From Streptomyces djakartensis (GTDB lineage: Bacteria > Actinomycetota > Actinomycetes > Streptomycetales > Streptomycetaceae): DNA of 64,000 nucleotides. The stretch covers positions 305,414 through 369,413 of the forward strand of contig NZ_BMWE01000008.1 of the NCBI RefSeq assembly GCF_014651075.1, read 5' to 3'. Numbering within the stretch: position 1 is the stretch's first letter; every line of letters starts with the position of its first letter. The notes below the pieces were generated by a model that saw only the letters and a list, made by a program, of their open reading frames with translations, searched no databases and was not told where the DNA came from. Of the stretch, positions 17,300-25,902 are shown one piece after another. The position numbers and the translations under genes were made by a program.

Positions 17300-19642
17300 T
17301 CAGCCCGCCGCCCGGAACCGTGCCCCGGCGCTCGCGGCCCACTGCCGCGCTTGCGCCGATCCGGACCACTCGGCCAGGGCGGCGAGGCGCTGGACGCTGT
17401 CCTCCCATGCCGGACGATGGGCATCGTCGTGGGCGGTGAGACGCCGGTAGGACTCCGCCGCCACGAAGCAGGCCGCCGCCGCGTTCCCGGGATCGGGCTC
17501 GTACGGGCCCGCGGCCTCGGCGAGGTGCTCCGCGATCGAGCGCATCCCCGCGGCGAGAGCTTCCAGCCGCACAGCCTCCGCCCCTTCGAGCTCCACCGCG
17601 ACGAATGCCCAGCGCAGGCACTCCGCGAGGTCACCGCGCACGTTCAGGTGCAGCTCGCACAACCGGAACACGGCGTCCGCGTGGCCCGCCCCGGCAGCAC
17701 GGGTCCACCAGGTGAGAGCGGCTTCGTGCTCGTCCCGCTCCAGGTGGAGCATCCCGAGGTAGTAGGCGGCTTGCACCTCGCCCGACTCCGCCCCGCTGCC
17801 GCCGACCCGCTGGATGGTCCCCGCGTCCGGCCCCGACGGGGCTCTCGTGACCCCCTGCCTGTGTGTGCCGAGGCGCTCGGCCGCGCGCTCCCACAGCCTT
17901 TGCCCTTCCTCGGTCCGCCCTTCACGGACGAGCAGCAACCCGAGGTAGAAGATGCCCTCCGCGTTGTCCGCGTCGGCCGCCGCGCGCCACCAGCGCTTCG
18001 CTCCGGCCTGGTCGCCGGCTTCGTGGCAGCGGAAGCCGACGTGCACGGCGGCCTGGACGTCGCCCGCCTCGGCGGCCCGCGTGAACCGCTCGTCGGCCTC
18101 CCGCAGCCTGCCCTGCCGCCGGTAGAGGACCGCCAGGTTCTGATCCGCGTTCGGAACGTCCTGCCCGCTGGCGAGGCGCCACAACTCCTCGGCCTGTACC
18201 TCGTCCCCCCGCTGCTCCAGTACGACACCGAGGCCCACGGCCGCCGCCCAGTCGCCTACGTCCAGTGCCTGGCGGTACCAGCGTTCGGCCGTGTCCAGAT
18301 CGCCGCGCAGCACGGCCAGCGCTCCGAGGTTGTTGTACGCGGCGGGGACGCGGCGGGCGGCGGCCATCTCGTACCAGCGCACCGCGCCGTCCGGGTCTCC
18401 GTGGTTCTGCGCGAGCCTCCCCAAGCGGTAGGCGGCCTGCCCACTGCCCGCCTCCGCCGCTGCCCGGTAGGCCTCGGCGGCGCCGGGGAGGTCTCCGCCG
18501 CGGGCCAGGGCAGCGGCGCGCCGGACGGCCCTCGCGGCGCCGGGTGGCTCCGGGTCGGGCTCGGGCCGGGACGGCATCTGCAGGAATCCGCCGCCGTCCT
18601 GCGAGGTGTGGCCCACCAGGTGGAAGGACCGCTCCACCAAGGATTCGGTGGTTCGCTGTCCGTCCGGGTTCCTGGGGTCGTAATGGTCGGGGTACGGCGC
18701 ATGCACGGGCTGGGGCTCCGGTGCGGCATCGGCGCTGTACGCTGAGAAGCCCGTGGTCGCGGTGACCGTGAGGTCCCACCAGGGCCGCCAGACACGCCCC
18801 GCACACACGATCTCCGCCGTCAGCCGCCACCGCACCCATCGCCCGTCGTCCGTCACGGGTGCGCAGGTGAGGTTGGCGCTCGTACCCGGCGCGGCGGTCA
18901 GCGGCAGGAGCGGATCCGCGCCGAGCTCCGCCAGTACGGGGGCGGTCGAGGCGTCCAACAGGACCGCGACATCAGGATGGCGCAGACGCCGGTAGGCCCG
19001 GGCCGCGCGCTGGGCGGACTCCAGCAGATCGGCGCTCAGCACCATGTCGGGCATCCGCGGCCGGGCCAGCGAGACGCCGTCCGCCCGCAGCGGCAGACGG
19101 TCCGTCACCTCCGCTCGGAGCGACCGCAGGGCGACCTCGTCCTGTCCCGTCGCGGTCAGGGACAGAAGGAGGTTGTGCCCGGTCAGCGGAATGTGGACCG
19201 CCTCGGGCAGGCCCAGCAGCCCGGGCGAGGCGATGAGTGTGAGCTGACTGTGCACGGCTGCCCGCACCGTGAACGGCGGATCGTCCGTCAACCCCTGGAC
19301 GGGCACGGTGCGCACGGGCCGCGTCATCTCGTAGACGGACAACCCCCGCGTGACGGGCGCACCGTCGGCCCGGCTCTCCTCCGATGTCGCAGCGGGGGAA
19401 CCCTGGTCGGTCGCGGCCAAGGCTTCCGCCGGTGTCTGCGTGTTCCGGGCCGGGCCCGGTACCGGGCCCGGCCGCCGCTGTCCGTGCCGCGCCAGCGCCA
19501 GGCGTATGGAAAGAGCCGACACAGCGGCCACCGCGACGTAAGGCGGCCAGGTGTGCACGTCCGTGGCGGCGAGGACGGCGCTGCCGGCCACTGCTGGAAG
19601 TGCCGCGCCCAAGGTGGCCGCGCCGACGCGCCGCCTGGCCAT
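17300..19642 (-). CDS. large membrane-anchored TPR/Sel1-repeat protein
   Basis: A 780-residue protein. The N-terminus has two hydrophobic segments (about 8-26 and 30-48). Residues about 110-330 form a non-repetitive domain I do not recognise. From about 375 to 700 there are ten or so TPR/Sel1-like repeats (for example AAYRLGRLAQNHGDPDGAVR, AAYNNLGALAVLRGDLDTAE), interrupted by an insertion near 600. Such repeats build a protein-interaction superhelix, here probably cytoplasmic. The ATG at 19642 overlaps the stop of the upstream membrane gene (TGATG), so the two are translationally coupled. The function is unknown; a role as an assembly scaffold is inference. Confidence 0.75.
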   Translation of the reverse strand: MARRRVGAATLGAALPAVAGSAVLAATDVHTWPPYVAVAAVSALSIRLALARHGQRRPGPVPGPARNTQTPAEALAATDQGSPAATSEESRADGAPVTRGLSVYEMTRPVRTVPVQGLTDDPPFTVRAAVHSQLTLIASPGLLGLPEAVHIPLTGHNLLLSLTATGQDEVALRSLRAEVTDRLPLRADGVSLARPRMPDMVLSADLLESAQRAARAYRRLRHPDVAVLLDASTAPVLAELGADPLLPLTAAPGTSANLTCAPVTDDGRWVRWRLTAEIVCAGRVWRPWWDLTVTATTGFSAYSADAAPEPQPVHAPYPDHYDPRNPDGQRTTESLVERSFHLVGHTSQDGGGFLQMPSRPEPDPEPPGAARAVRRAAALARGGDLPGAAEAYRAAAEAGSGQAAYRLGRLAQNHGDPDGAVRWYEMAAARRVPAAYNNLGALAVLRGDLDTAERWYRQALDVGDWAAAVGLGVVLEQRGDEVQAEELWRLASGQDVPNADQNLAVLYRRQGRLREADERFTRAAEAGDVQAAVHVGFRCHEAGDQAGAKRWWRAAADADNAEGIFYLGLLLVREGRTEEGQRLWERAAERLGTHRQGVTRAPSGPDAGTIQRVGGSGAESGEVQAAYYLGMLHLERDEHEAALTWWTRAAGAGHADAVFRLCELHLNVRGDLAECLRWAFVAVELEGAEAVRLEALAAGMRSIAEHLAEAAGPYEPDPGNAAAACFVAAESYRRLTAHDDAHRPAWEDSVQRLAALAEWSGSAQARQWAASAGARFRAAG

Positions 19643-20331
19643 CAGGCGGCGCCCGGCCGGCGCGCGGCGGTGTGGAAAGGCCGGCCCGCAAGGTCGATCC
19701 GGGTGCTGCCCTGGCGGCCCGCGGACATCCAGTTCAGCCACAGCACCCATTGCACGAGGCCGTGCTCGGTGCTGGCGACGAGATCGAGTACCTCGGACTC
19801 GTCGGCGGCGATCCGGTAGGGGAAGTCGCTTTCCCCCAGGGCGCGCACCTCGGGCGGGTCGGCGTCGAGGAGCGCCTCGAACCGCCGCACCGGCACCTCG
19901 GCCGCGTGCCGGCTGAGATCCCCGGGCAGCACATCACGGGACAGCACCTCCGCCCGTATCCCGGTGAGCAGCACGGCGGAAGGCCCCGTCGAGGTCACCA
20001 CGATCCGTACGGTGTGCCCGGCCGCGGGGACGTCGGCAACGCGGTCACCGAAGTCCAGCGTGACGTAGTCCTGGTTCCGGATGTCCACGCTGACGGCGAG
20101 CGGCTCACCTTCCGTCAGCTCCCGCCCGGCCCGGCGCCGGGCCAGGGCCTGCTGGAGATGCAGAGGTGCCAGCTGGCCGAGGTAGGCGGCCGCGGCAGCC
20201 GCCACGACACCGGCCGTCCAGGCCAGCGCCTGCCCCGGATCCCACAGCAGCGCGGCGCTCCCGACCGCGACCAGTCCCCCGCCTGCCCCGCCCCACACAA
20301 GGACACGGCGCCGCCTGTCACCCCTCCGCAT
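19642..20331 (-). CDS. small membrane protein coupled to TPR protein
   Basis: A 229-residue protein with two membrane helices near the N-terminus (about 10-28 and 35-58) and a soluble C-terminal domain containing QDYVTLDFGDRVADVPAAGH and an Asp/Glu-rich end. I do not recognise the family. I prefer the ATG at 20331; a GTG at 20346 is also possible. It overlaps the TPR gene by one base, so the two products likely form a complex at the membrane. Confidence 0.7.
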   Translation of the reverse strand: MRRGDRRRRVLVWGGAGGGLVAVGSAALLWDPGQALAWTAGVVAAAAAAYLGQLAPLHLQQALARRRAGRELTEGEPLAVSVDIRNQDYVTLDFGDRVADVPAAGHTVRIVVTSTGPSAVLLTGIRAEVLSRDVLPGDLSRHAAEVPVRRFEALLDADPPEVRALGESDFPYRIAADESEVLDLVASTEHGLVQWVLWLNWMSAGRQGSTRIDLAGRPFHTAARRPGAA

Positions 20332-20431
20332 GTGCCCCCCGTTCACCGGACCCGCCGGCCATGATGAGCCGGCTCCCGGGTCGTCGGGGACGACTCCGTG
20401 CGGGATCCGTGTCGTGGATCGACGGTATAGC

Positions 20432-20458
20432 CAATCGGCCTGCGAGGACGGCCGATTG
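20432..20458 (-). terminator. terminator downstream of thioesterase gene
   Basis: caatcggcc (20432-20440) pairs perfectly with ggccgattg (20450-20458) around a 9-base loop, 63 bases beyond the thioesterase stop. Confidence 0.7.
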
Positions 20459-20520
20459 TCGCAGACGGTCGCCGGGTGGCTACGGTTCGGGCGCGGCGGC
20501 CGGGGCGAGAGCCCTGCGGA

Positions 20521-21078
20521 TCAGTCCTCGTACCCCTCCGCCGCCCGCTTCTCCCTGAGCTCCATGATCGCCCGGCGGCGGGCCAGGCGGTGGGTACGCC
20601 GGATCTGGGCCTCCTGGTAGCGGCGCTTGTCGCGTTCGGTCTCGGGGAGGACCGGGGGAACCCGGCGCGGCTTGCCGTCGGCGTCGACCGCCGCGAAGAC
20701 GAGGTAGGCCGAGCCGACCTGCGTGGGCGGGGCGGACTCGTTCCAGCGTTCGGCCAGGACACGGACGCCGACCTCCATGGAGGTGCGGCCGGTCCAGTTG
20801 ACCTGGGCCTTGACGTGGACCAGGTCGCCGACGCGGACCGGCTCCAGGAAGGCCATCTCGTCCATGGACGCGGTGACGGCCGGCCCGCCCGAGTGCCGTC
20901 CGGCCACGGCCCCCGCGGCGTCGTCGACCAGCTTCATGATCACCCCGCCGTGCACCGTGCCCAGAAGGTTCGTGTCGTTGTGGGTCATGATGTGGCTGAG
21001 GGTGGTCCGGGAGGCCGAGGTCGGCTTGCCCGGGATATCCGGGGTGCCGGAATCCGCGCCTGGGGCCTGGTCTGTCAT
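20521..21078 (-). CDS. acyl-CoA thioesterase, hotdog fold (YciA/ACOT7 type)
   Basis: A 185-residue cytosolic thioesterase that should hydrolyse acyl-CoA to fatty acid and CoA. The hotdog core includes HIMTHNDTNLLGTVHGGVIM, where the Asn-Asp/Gly-His-Gly elements form the active site, then DLVHVKAQVNWTGRTSMEVG and a charged C-terminal helix. The ATG at 21078 places a Pro/Ser-rich 25-residue leader before the domain. It is divergent from the first LCP gene across 119 bp. Confidence 0.9.
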   Translation of the reverse strand: MTDQAPGADSGTPDIPGKPTSASRTTLSHIMTHNDTNLLGTVHGGVIMKLVDDAAGAVAGRHSGGPAVTASMDEMAFLEPVRVGDLVHVKAQVNWTGRTSMEVGVRVLAERWNESAPPTQVGSAYLVFAAVDADGKPRRVPPVLPETERDKRRYQEAQIRRTHRLARRRAIMELREKRAAEGYED

Positions 21079-21197
21079 GGCCCCTACCTTATGCCGAGGC
21101 GGTATGAGGGGGTTTTGTGTCAGCTTCGCCACAGCCGTGCTCTGATTTTCCGACGACCCTTGTATGGCCTACTACCGGGACCGGCACACTGGGGCGC

Positions 21198-22517
21198 ATG
21201 AACAATTGGCCCGAGGGATGGTCCGACGACAACCGCGGCAGCCGCTACGGACGCGGAAGCGGGAGCGCACAGCCCGAAAGCGCCCGTGTCATGCGGCAGG
21301 TCCGCCGCGGCCCGGCGCCGTCGCCCGGGCAGGGCGCCTACGGCGGTGCTCCGCAGTACGGCGGTGCTCCGCAGTACGCCGGCGGGGTACCGCAGCAGCC
21401 TTCGTACGTCGACGGTGGTTACGCGGAGCCGCCCGGCGGCTACGACAGCGGCTACAACACCGGCCAGGTCTACGGCTCCGCCGGGGGCAGAGGCCCGGGC
21501 GGACCGGGCGACGGAATGTACGACCCGCGCCCGGCCCCGAACTGGCGCCGCCGTTTCAAGGTGACGACTCTCACGCTCGTGACGCTGCTGGTCGTGACGA
21601 GCGTCGGTACATACTTCTGGGCCGACTCCAAGCTCAACCGGGACGTCGACCTGTCGAAGGTGATCGACAGACCCGAGGCGGGCGAGGGCACCAACTACCT
21701 GATCGTCGGCTCCGACAGCCGCGAGGGCATGACGGCCGAGGACAAGAAGAGGCTGCGCACCGGCTCCGCCAAGGGCAAGCGCACGGACTCGATGATGATC
21801 CTGCACACCGGCGGCAACGGCCCGACGCTGATCTCGCTGCCCCGTGACTCGAACGTCACGATCCCCTCCTACAAGGGCTCCGACTCCGGCAAGCTCTACC
21901 CGGCCAGGGGCCGCCAGACGAAACTGAACGCGGCGTACGCGGAGGACGGCCCGGAACTGCTGGTCCGTACCGTCGAGGCCAACACGGGCCTGCACATCGA
22001 CCATTACGTGGAGATCGGCTTCGGCGGCTTCGCGAACATCGTGGACGCGGTCGGCGGGGTCGAGATGGACATCCCGCAGGACATCAAGGACACCAAGTCG
22101 GGCGCCGACCTGAAGAAGGGCAAGCAGACGCTGAACGGCGAGCAGGCCCTCGCCTTCGTCCGCACCCGCTACGCGCTCGCCGGCTCCGACCTGGACCGGA
22201 CGAAGAACCAGCAGAAGTTCCTGTCGGCGCTCGCCAACCAGGTCGCCACCCCGGGCACGATCCTCAACCCGTTCAAGCTCTACCCGACCATGGGCGCGGG
22301 ACTCGACTCCCTCGTGGTCGACAAGGACATGGGCCTGTTCGACCTGGCCGACATGTTCTGGGCGATGAAGGGCGTCAGCGGCGGCGAGGGCAAGTCCATG
22401 AACATGCCGATCGCGGGCAACTCCGCGAACGGCAACCTCCAGTGGGACACCGCGAAGGTGAAGACCCTGGTGAACGAGTTGAAGAACGACGACAAGGTCA
22501 CCGTCTCGGGCAAGTGA
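21198..22517 (+). CDS. LytR-CpsA-Psr (LCP) family ligase, cysteine-free member
   Basis: A 439-residue membrane protein of the family that transfers polyprenyl-linked glycopolymers to peptidoglycan. A cytoplasmic Gly/Tyr/Gln-rich tail (1-115, with GGAPQY encoded by an 18-bp tandem repeat near 21341-21376) precedes one membrane span (about 118-138). The extracellular LCP domain has NYLIVGSDSREG, RTDSMMILH, LISLPRDSN and FVRTRYALAGSDLDRTKNQQ with the catalytic Arg/Asp residues. Unlike the six LCPs that follow it contains no cysteine and has no LytR_C domain. The ATG at 21198 follows gggg. Confidence 0.92.
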   Translation: MNNWPEGWSDDNRGSRYGRGSGSAQPESARVMRQVRRGPAPSPGQGAYGGAPQYGGAPQYAGGVPQQPSYVDGGYAEPPGGYDSGYNTGQVYGSAGGRGPGGPGDGMYDPRPAPNWRRRFKVTTLTLVTLLVVTSVGTYFWADSKLNRDVDLSKVIDRPEAGEGTNYLIVGSDSREGMTAEDKKRLRTGSAKGKRTDSMMILHTGGNGPTLISLPRDSNVTIPSYKGSDSGKLYPARGRQTKLNAAYAEDGPELLVRTVEANTGLHIDHYVEIGFGGFANIVDAVGGVEMDIPQDIKDTKSGADLKKGKQTLNGEQALAFVRTRYALAGSDLDRTKNQQKFLSALANQVATPGTILNPFKLYPTMGAGLDSLVVDKDMGLFDLADMFWAMKGVSGGEGKSMNMPIAGNSANGNLQWDTAKVKTLVNELKNDDKVTVSGK

Positions 22518-22533
22518 GCAAGTGAGCAAGTGA
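22510..22533 (+). repeat. three tandem gcaagtga units covering the LCP stop codon
   Basis: The 8-bp unit occurs three times in a row; the first copy contains the real stop TGA (22515-22517). Because 8 is not a multiple of three, the three TGAs fall in all three frames. Confidence 0.85.
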
Positions 22534-22546
22534 GCCCGGGCGCGCG

Positions 22547-22572
22547 GCGGGGCACCCACAAGGGTGCCCCGC
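22547..22572. terminator. bidirectional terminator
   Basis: gcggggcaccc pairs with gggtgccccgc (11 bp) around acaa, between the convergent LCP and copper-protein genes. Confidence 0.88.
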
Positions 22573-22591
22573 ACCTGTGAGGTGGCGGTCC

Positions 22592-22957
22592 TCACATCAT
22601 GGCGGCCGACATCGAGCGGCACGTCTGCGAACAGCTGCGACACGCCTCGGCGCAGCGCATCATCTGGGCGTCGTCCGGCATGGACATACACGCCTCGGCG
22701 CACATGTCACAGGCCCGGGCGCACATCGCGCACATCTCGGCCGACAGCGGCGAGCGGCGCATCATCATGTCGGCGCACATCCGCGTCATCTCGGCGCAGT
22801 CCATGACGGCGCGCATGATCTGCATCTGGGCCGGGCCGCCCATCTGCAGGCAGGAGCTCATGGTCTCCTCGCACACGCTGTGGCAGGTCATGCAGGCCCG
22901 GACGCAGTCCTGCATCTCCTTGCTGAGCGGGGCGGTGGTGGCGGGCTGCTGGGTCAT
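22592..22957 (-). CDS. Cys-rich four-helix-bundle copper-storage-type protein (Csp/DUF326)
   Basis: A 121-residue protein with 16 cysteines and many methionines, spaced as CxxxCxxC and CxxCxxxC along predicted helices: DCVRACMTCHSVCEETM, MCAMCARACDMCAEACM, MRCAEACRSCSQTCRSM. This is the pattern of the Csp copper-storage proteins, which load Cu(I) inside a four-helix bundle. There is no signal peptide or Tat motif, so it resembles the cytosolic Csp3 type. The ATG at 22957 follows GGGAGGA. No copper exporter or CsoR neighbours it, so regulation is unclear. Confidence 0.88.
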   Translation of the reverse strand: MTQQPATTAPLSKEMQDCVRACMTCHSVCEETMSSCLQMGGPAQMQIMRAVMDCAEMTRMCADMMMRRSPLSAEMCAMCARACDMCAEACMSMPDDAQMMRCAEACRSCSQTCRSMSAAMM

Positions 22958-23098
22958 GACTTCCTCCCGGGGGAGACGAGGAGGGCCGGGGACCGGCCTC
23001 CGTGTCTTCCGTCCTACGCCTGTCGGGCCCGGTCCGCCATGGGGCGGAAGAAACCAATCCGCATGTGTGCTCCCGCTACCCGCAAGTGTGTGGGCCCA

Positions 23099-24583
23099 CT
23101 ACCCGCACCCCACCTCGTCCCCCCGCACCACCCCGTACCCGCCCTGCCCCGGGCCCTCGGCCCGCACCCGCTGCACCCGCTCGAAGTCCGAGCCCGCGAT
23201 CACCTTCAGGGTCGCCCCCAGGCCCTTGACCGGCCGGAGTTCGCTGCCCGGCAGGGCCGCCGCCAGGGACTTGGCCGAGCGGTCCCAGCGGGGGTCGAAG
23301 GCGACCACGGTGCGTTTCACGTCCTTCTTCGCGGAGTTCACCGGGGTGCGGGTCGTGCGGAAGCCCGTCGACGCGAGCGCCGCGTCCACCCGGCGGCCGA
23401 GGCCGGGCGTGCTCGTGCCGTTCTCCACCTGGACGCGGATCTGCTGCGGGGCGACCGGGACGATCCGGGCCGTGTTGTGCGGGCGGGGCACGGACAGCGG
23501 CTGGTCCTCGCGCAGGGAGCGGAAGAGGCGCTCCGCCTTCACGGGATCCCACTTCAGCGTCGAGCCGACCCCCTGCACGGCGAACCCCATCCGCCCGATC
23601 GGGACGGTCGTGAACTCCGAGGAGGAGGGGGAGAAGTTGCGCATGGCCCGGCCCAGGTCCAGCATCTGGTCCGTGCCGAAGCCCTTGTCGGCGCGCACCG
23701 AGCCGAGCACCGCCCGGGTCACGTCCCGGAACTTCATCGGGTTGAGGAGGATCCCGGAGGAGGTGACCCGGTCCACGAGCGCCGCCATGAAGCGCTGCTG
23801 GCGTTGCATCCGGCCCAGGTCGGAGGCCCCGTCGACGTGCCGGGCGCGTACGTACTGCAGCGCCTGCCCGCCCGCCAGCGTGTGCCGCCCGGCCGGCAGG
23901 TCCAGGCCGGTGTAGGTGTCCTTCAGGGGAGCGGCGGTGCAGATCCGCACGCCCCCGACCACGTCCACGGTCCTCATGAAGCTGGTGAAGTCGACCTCCA
24001 GATAGTGGTCGATCTTCACCTTGGTCATGCTCTCGACCGTCCGCACGGTCAGCTGCGGCCCGCCCTCCGCGTACGCCGCGTTCAGCTTGACCGGGTGCCC
24101 CCCGTGCCGCCTGCCGGTCGTACGGTCGACGTGCGCGGGCGTCACCGCGTACGAGTCGCGCGGCAGGCTCACCACGCTCGCCCGCTCCCGGTCCTCCGAG
24201 ATGTGCACGATCATGATCGTGTCGGTGCAGTGGCAGGGCGCGCCGCCGAGCCGGTACTTCCGCCGCTCCTGGGGGCTGATCTTCTCGCGGCCGTCGGTAC
24301 CGACCAGCAGGACGTTCATGCCGTGGCCCGCCCGGGGCCGGTTCTTCATGTCCTTGAAGGCGTCGACCCGGACGATGTCCGCCTCCAGGCTGCTCATCAC
24401 CGCGTGCCCGATGCCGGCGGACGCCAGGACCACCACGGACAGGGTGGTGACCACCCGCAGGCCCCAGCGCGGTTTCCGGCGCCGCACCGGTGGCACGGCC
24501 CTGCGCGGGGCGCGGCCGGGGGAGGGCTGCGGGCGGCGCTGCGGGGCGGCGGTGGTCCGGGGGGACCGCGGCGGCGTGGGCAA
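23099..24583 (-). CDS. LCP ligase with LytR_C domain (four-cysteine type)
   Basis: A 494-residue LCP protein. A basic Pro-rich cytoplasmic tail and one membrane span (about 41-62) precede the LCP domain (MNVLLVGTDGREKI, VVSLPRDSYAVTP, VRARHVDGASDLGRMQRQQR). A C-terminal LytR_C domain (about 390-480, IRVQVENGTSTPGLG) ends in GDEVGCG. Four cysteines: two in APCHC, one in VRIC and one near the C-terminus. The TTG start at 24583 lies 7 bases after GGAGG; upstream codons look non-coding. It is divergent from a GT2 gene across 127 bp. Confidence 0.9.
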   Translation of the reverse strand: MPTPPRSPRTTAAPQRRPQPSPGRAPRRAVPPVRRRKPRWGLRVVTTLSVVVLASAGIGHAVMSSLEADIVRVDAFKDMKNRPRAGHGMNVLLVGTDGREKISPQERRKYRLGGAPCHCTDTIMIVHISEDRERASVVSLPRDSYAVTPAHVDRTTGRRHGGHPVKLNAAYAEGGPQLTVRTVESMTKVKIDHYLEVDFTSFMRTVDVVGGVRICTAAPLKDTYTGLDLPAGRHTLAGGQALQYVRARHVDGASDLGRMQRQQRFMAALVDRVTSSGILLNPMKFRDVTRAVLGSVRADKGFGTDQMLDLGRAMRNFSPSSSEFTTVPIGRMGFAVQGVGSTLKWDPVKAERLFRSLREDQPLSVPRPHNTARIVPVAPQQIRVQVENGTSTPGLGRRVDAALASTGFRTTRTPVNSAKKDVKRTVVAFDPRWDRSAKSLAAALPGSELRPVKGLGATLKVIAGSDFERVQRVRAEGPGQGGYGVVRGDEVGCG

Positions 24584-24710
24584 GGGGATACCTCCGGACG
24601 GCGGCCGTACGTGGGATCCGTGACACCGTAGGCCGATAGGATCTGCGGCCCGCGGTACCGCCCCGGCGGCGCGCACCCGTGTCCCCCGTTCGCGGTAACG
24701 TGAGCCCCCT

Positions 24711-25748
24711 ATGAACGCCAATCCCGACGTGCGGCTCCCCGCCGTTTCCGTGATCATGCCCGTCCTCAACGAGGAGCGGCACCTGCGGGGAGCAGTCCAA
24801 GCGATCCTCGCGCAGGAGTACGCCGGCGAGATGGAGGTCGTGATCGCCCTCGGTCCGTCCACGGACCGCACGGACGAGATCGCCGCCGAACTCGTGGCAG
24901 AAGACCCGCGCGTGCACACCGTGCCGAACCCGACCGGCCGTACGCCCGCCGCCCTGAACGCGGCGATCAACGCCTCACGCCACCCGATCGTCGTCCGCGT
25001 CGACGGGCACGGCATGCTCTCCCCGAACTACATCGCCACCGCCGTGAGGCTCCTGGAGGAGACCGGCGCGCAGAACGTCGGCGGCATCATGCACGCCGAG
25101 GGCGAGACCGACTGGGAGCACGCCGTCGCCGCCGCGATGACCTCGAAGATAGGTGTCGGCAACGCCGCCTTCCACACCGGTGGACAGGCGGGCCCGGCCG
25201 AGACGGTCTATCTGGGGGTGTTCCGGCGCGAGGCGCTGGAGCAGCAGGGCGGCTACAACGTGGAGTTCATCCGCGCCCAGGACTGGGAGCTGAACTTCCG
25301 TATCCGTGAGGCCGGCGGTCTGATCTGGTTCTCGCCCGAGCTCAGGGTGTCGTACCGGCCGAGGCCGAGCGTGAAGGCGCTCGCCAAGCAGTACAAGGAC
25401 TACGGCCGCTGGCGGCACGTCGTCGCCCGCTACCACGAGGGCTCGATCAACCTGCGCTACCTCGCCCCGCCGACGGCTGTGTGCGCGATCGCGGCCGGGA
25501 CCCTGGTGGGCGCGCTGCTGACGCCGTGGGGCTTCGTGGTGCCAGGCGGCTATCTCGCGGCGATCGCCCTCGGCTCGGTGCCGGCGGGCAAGGGGCTGCC
25601 GCTGAAGGCACGGCTGCGGATTCCCGTGGCGCTGGCCACGATGCACATGTCGTGGGGCTGGGGCTTCCTGACCAGCCCGCGGTCGCTGGCGAGGAAGGTC
25701 ATCGCGTCCCGGCGCCCGGCGGTCCGCGCGGACGCCACCACCGGCTGA
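24711..25748 (+). CDS. GT2 family glycosyltransferase (ExoA-like)
   Basis: A 345-residue family 2 glycosyltransferase. The GT-A domain (about 9-235) has VSVIMPVLNEERHLRGAV, GRTPAALNAAI, the DxD-like IVVRVDGHG, and the acceptor-site RAQDWELNFRIREAGG. Two or three hydrophobic segments at about 250-310 suggest membrane association. The organisation resembles succinoglycan ExoA-type transferases, which work on lipid-linked intermediates. It is embedded among LCP ligases, so it may help build the polymer they attach (inference). The ATG at 24711 lies about ten bases after a TAACGT box. Confidence 0.88.
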   Translation: MNANPDVRLPAVSVIMPVLNEERHLRGAVQAILAQEYAGEMEVVIALGPSTDRTDEIAAELVAEDPRVHTVPNPTGRTPAALNAAINASRHPIVVRVDGHGMLSPNYIATAVRLLEETGAQNVGGIMHAEGETDWEHAVAAAMTSKIGVGNAAFHTGGQAGPAETVYLGVFRREALEQQGGYNVEFIRAQDWELNFRIREAGGLIWFSPELRVSYRPRPSVKALAKQYKDYGRWRHVVARYHEGSINLRYLAPPTAVCAIAAGTLVGALLTPWGFVVPGGYLAAIALGSVPAGKGLPLKARLRIPVALATMHMSWGWGFLTSPRSLARKVIASRRPAVRADATTG

Positions 25749-25803
25749 CGCCCGCACTCGTCCTTGGGCCCCGCCCTCCTGGCGGGCCCGCCGAGTGGCT
25801 CGC

Positions 25804-25847
25804 CAGTCTCAGCGGCGTACCGCTTCCACGGCGTGTCGCTGAGACTG
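25804..25847. repeat. inverted repeat with 11-bp arms and 22-base loop
   Basis: cagtctcagcg (25804-25814) and cgctgagactg (25837-25847) are perfect complements. The long loop is unlike an intrinsic terminator, and a conventional one follows at 25871. Confidence 0.75.
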
Positions 25848-25870
25848 AGAAACCGAAAGGTCTCGTCTCC

Positions 25871-25895
25871 GGGCCCCGCCCTGTGGGTGGGGCCC
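25871..25895. terminator. bidirectional terminator
   Basis: gggccccgccc pairs with gggtggggccc (one wobble) around tgt, just outside the LCP stop at 25903. Confidence 0.85.
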
Positions 25896-25902
25896 GTTCG
25901 CG

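Noticed and set aside
22577..24631. Long plus-strand frame opposite the copper protein and LCP genes
   Set aside because: The product is Ala/Arg/His-rich without domains. The opposite strand encodes recognisable LCP and copper-storage proteins.
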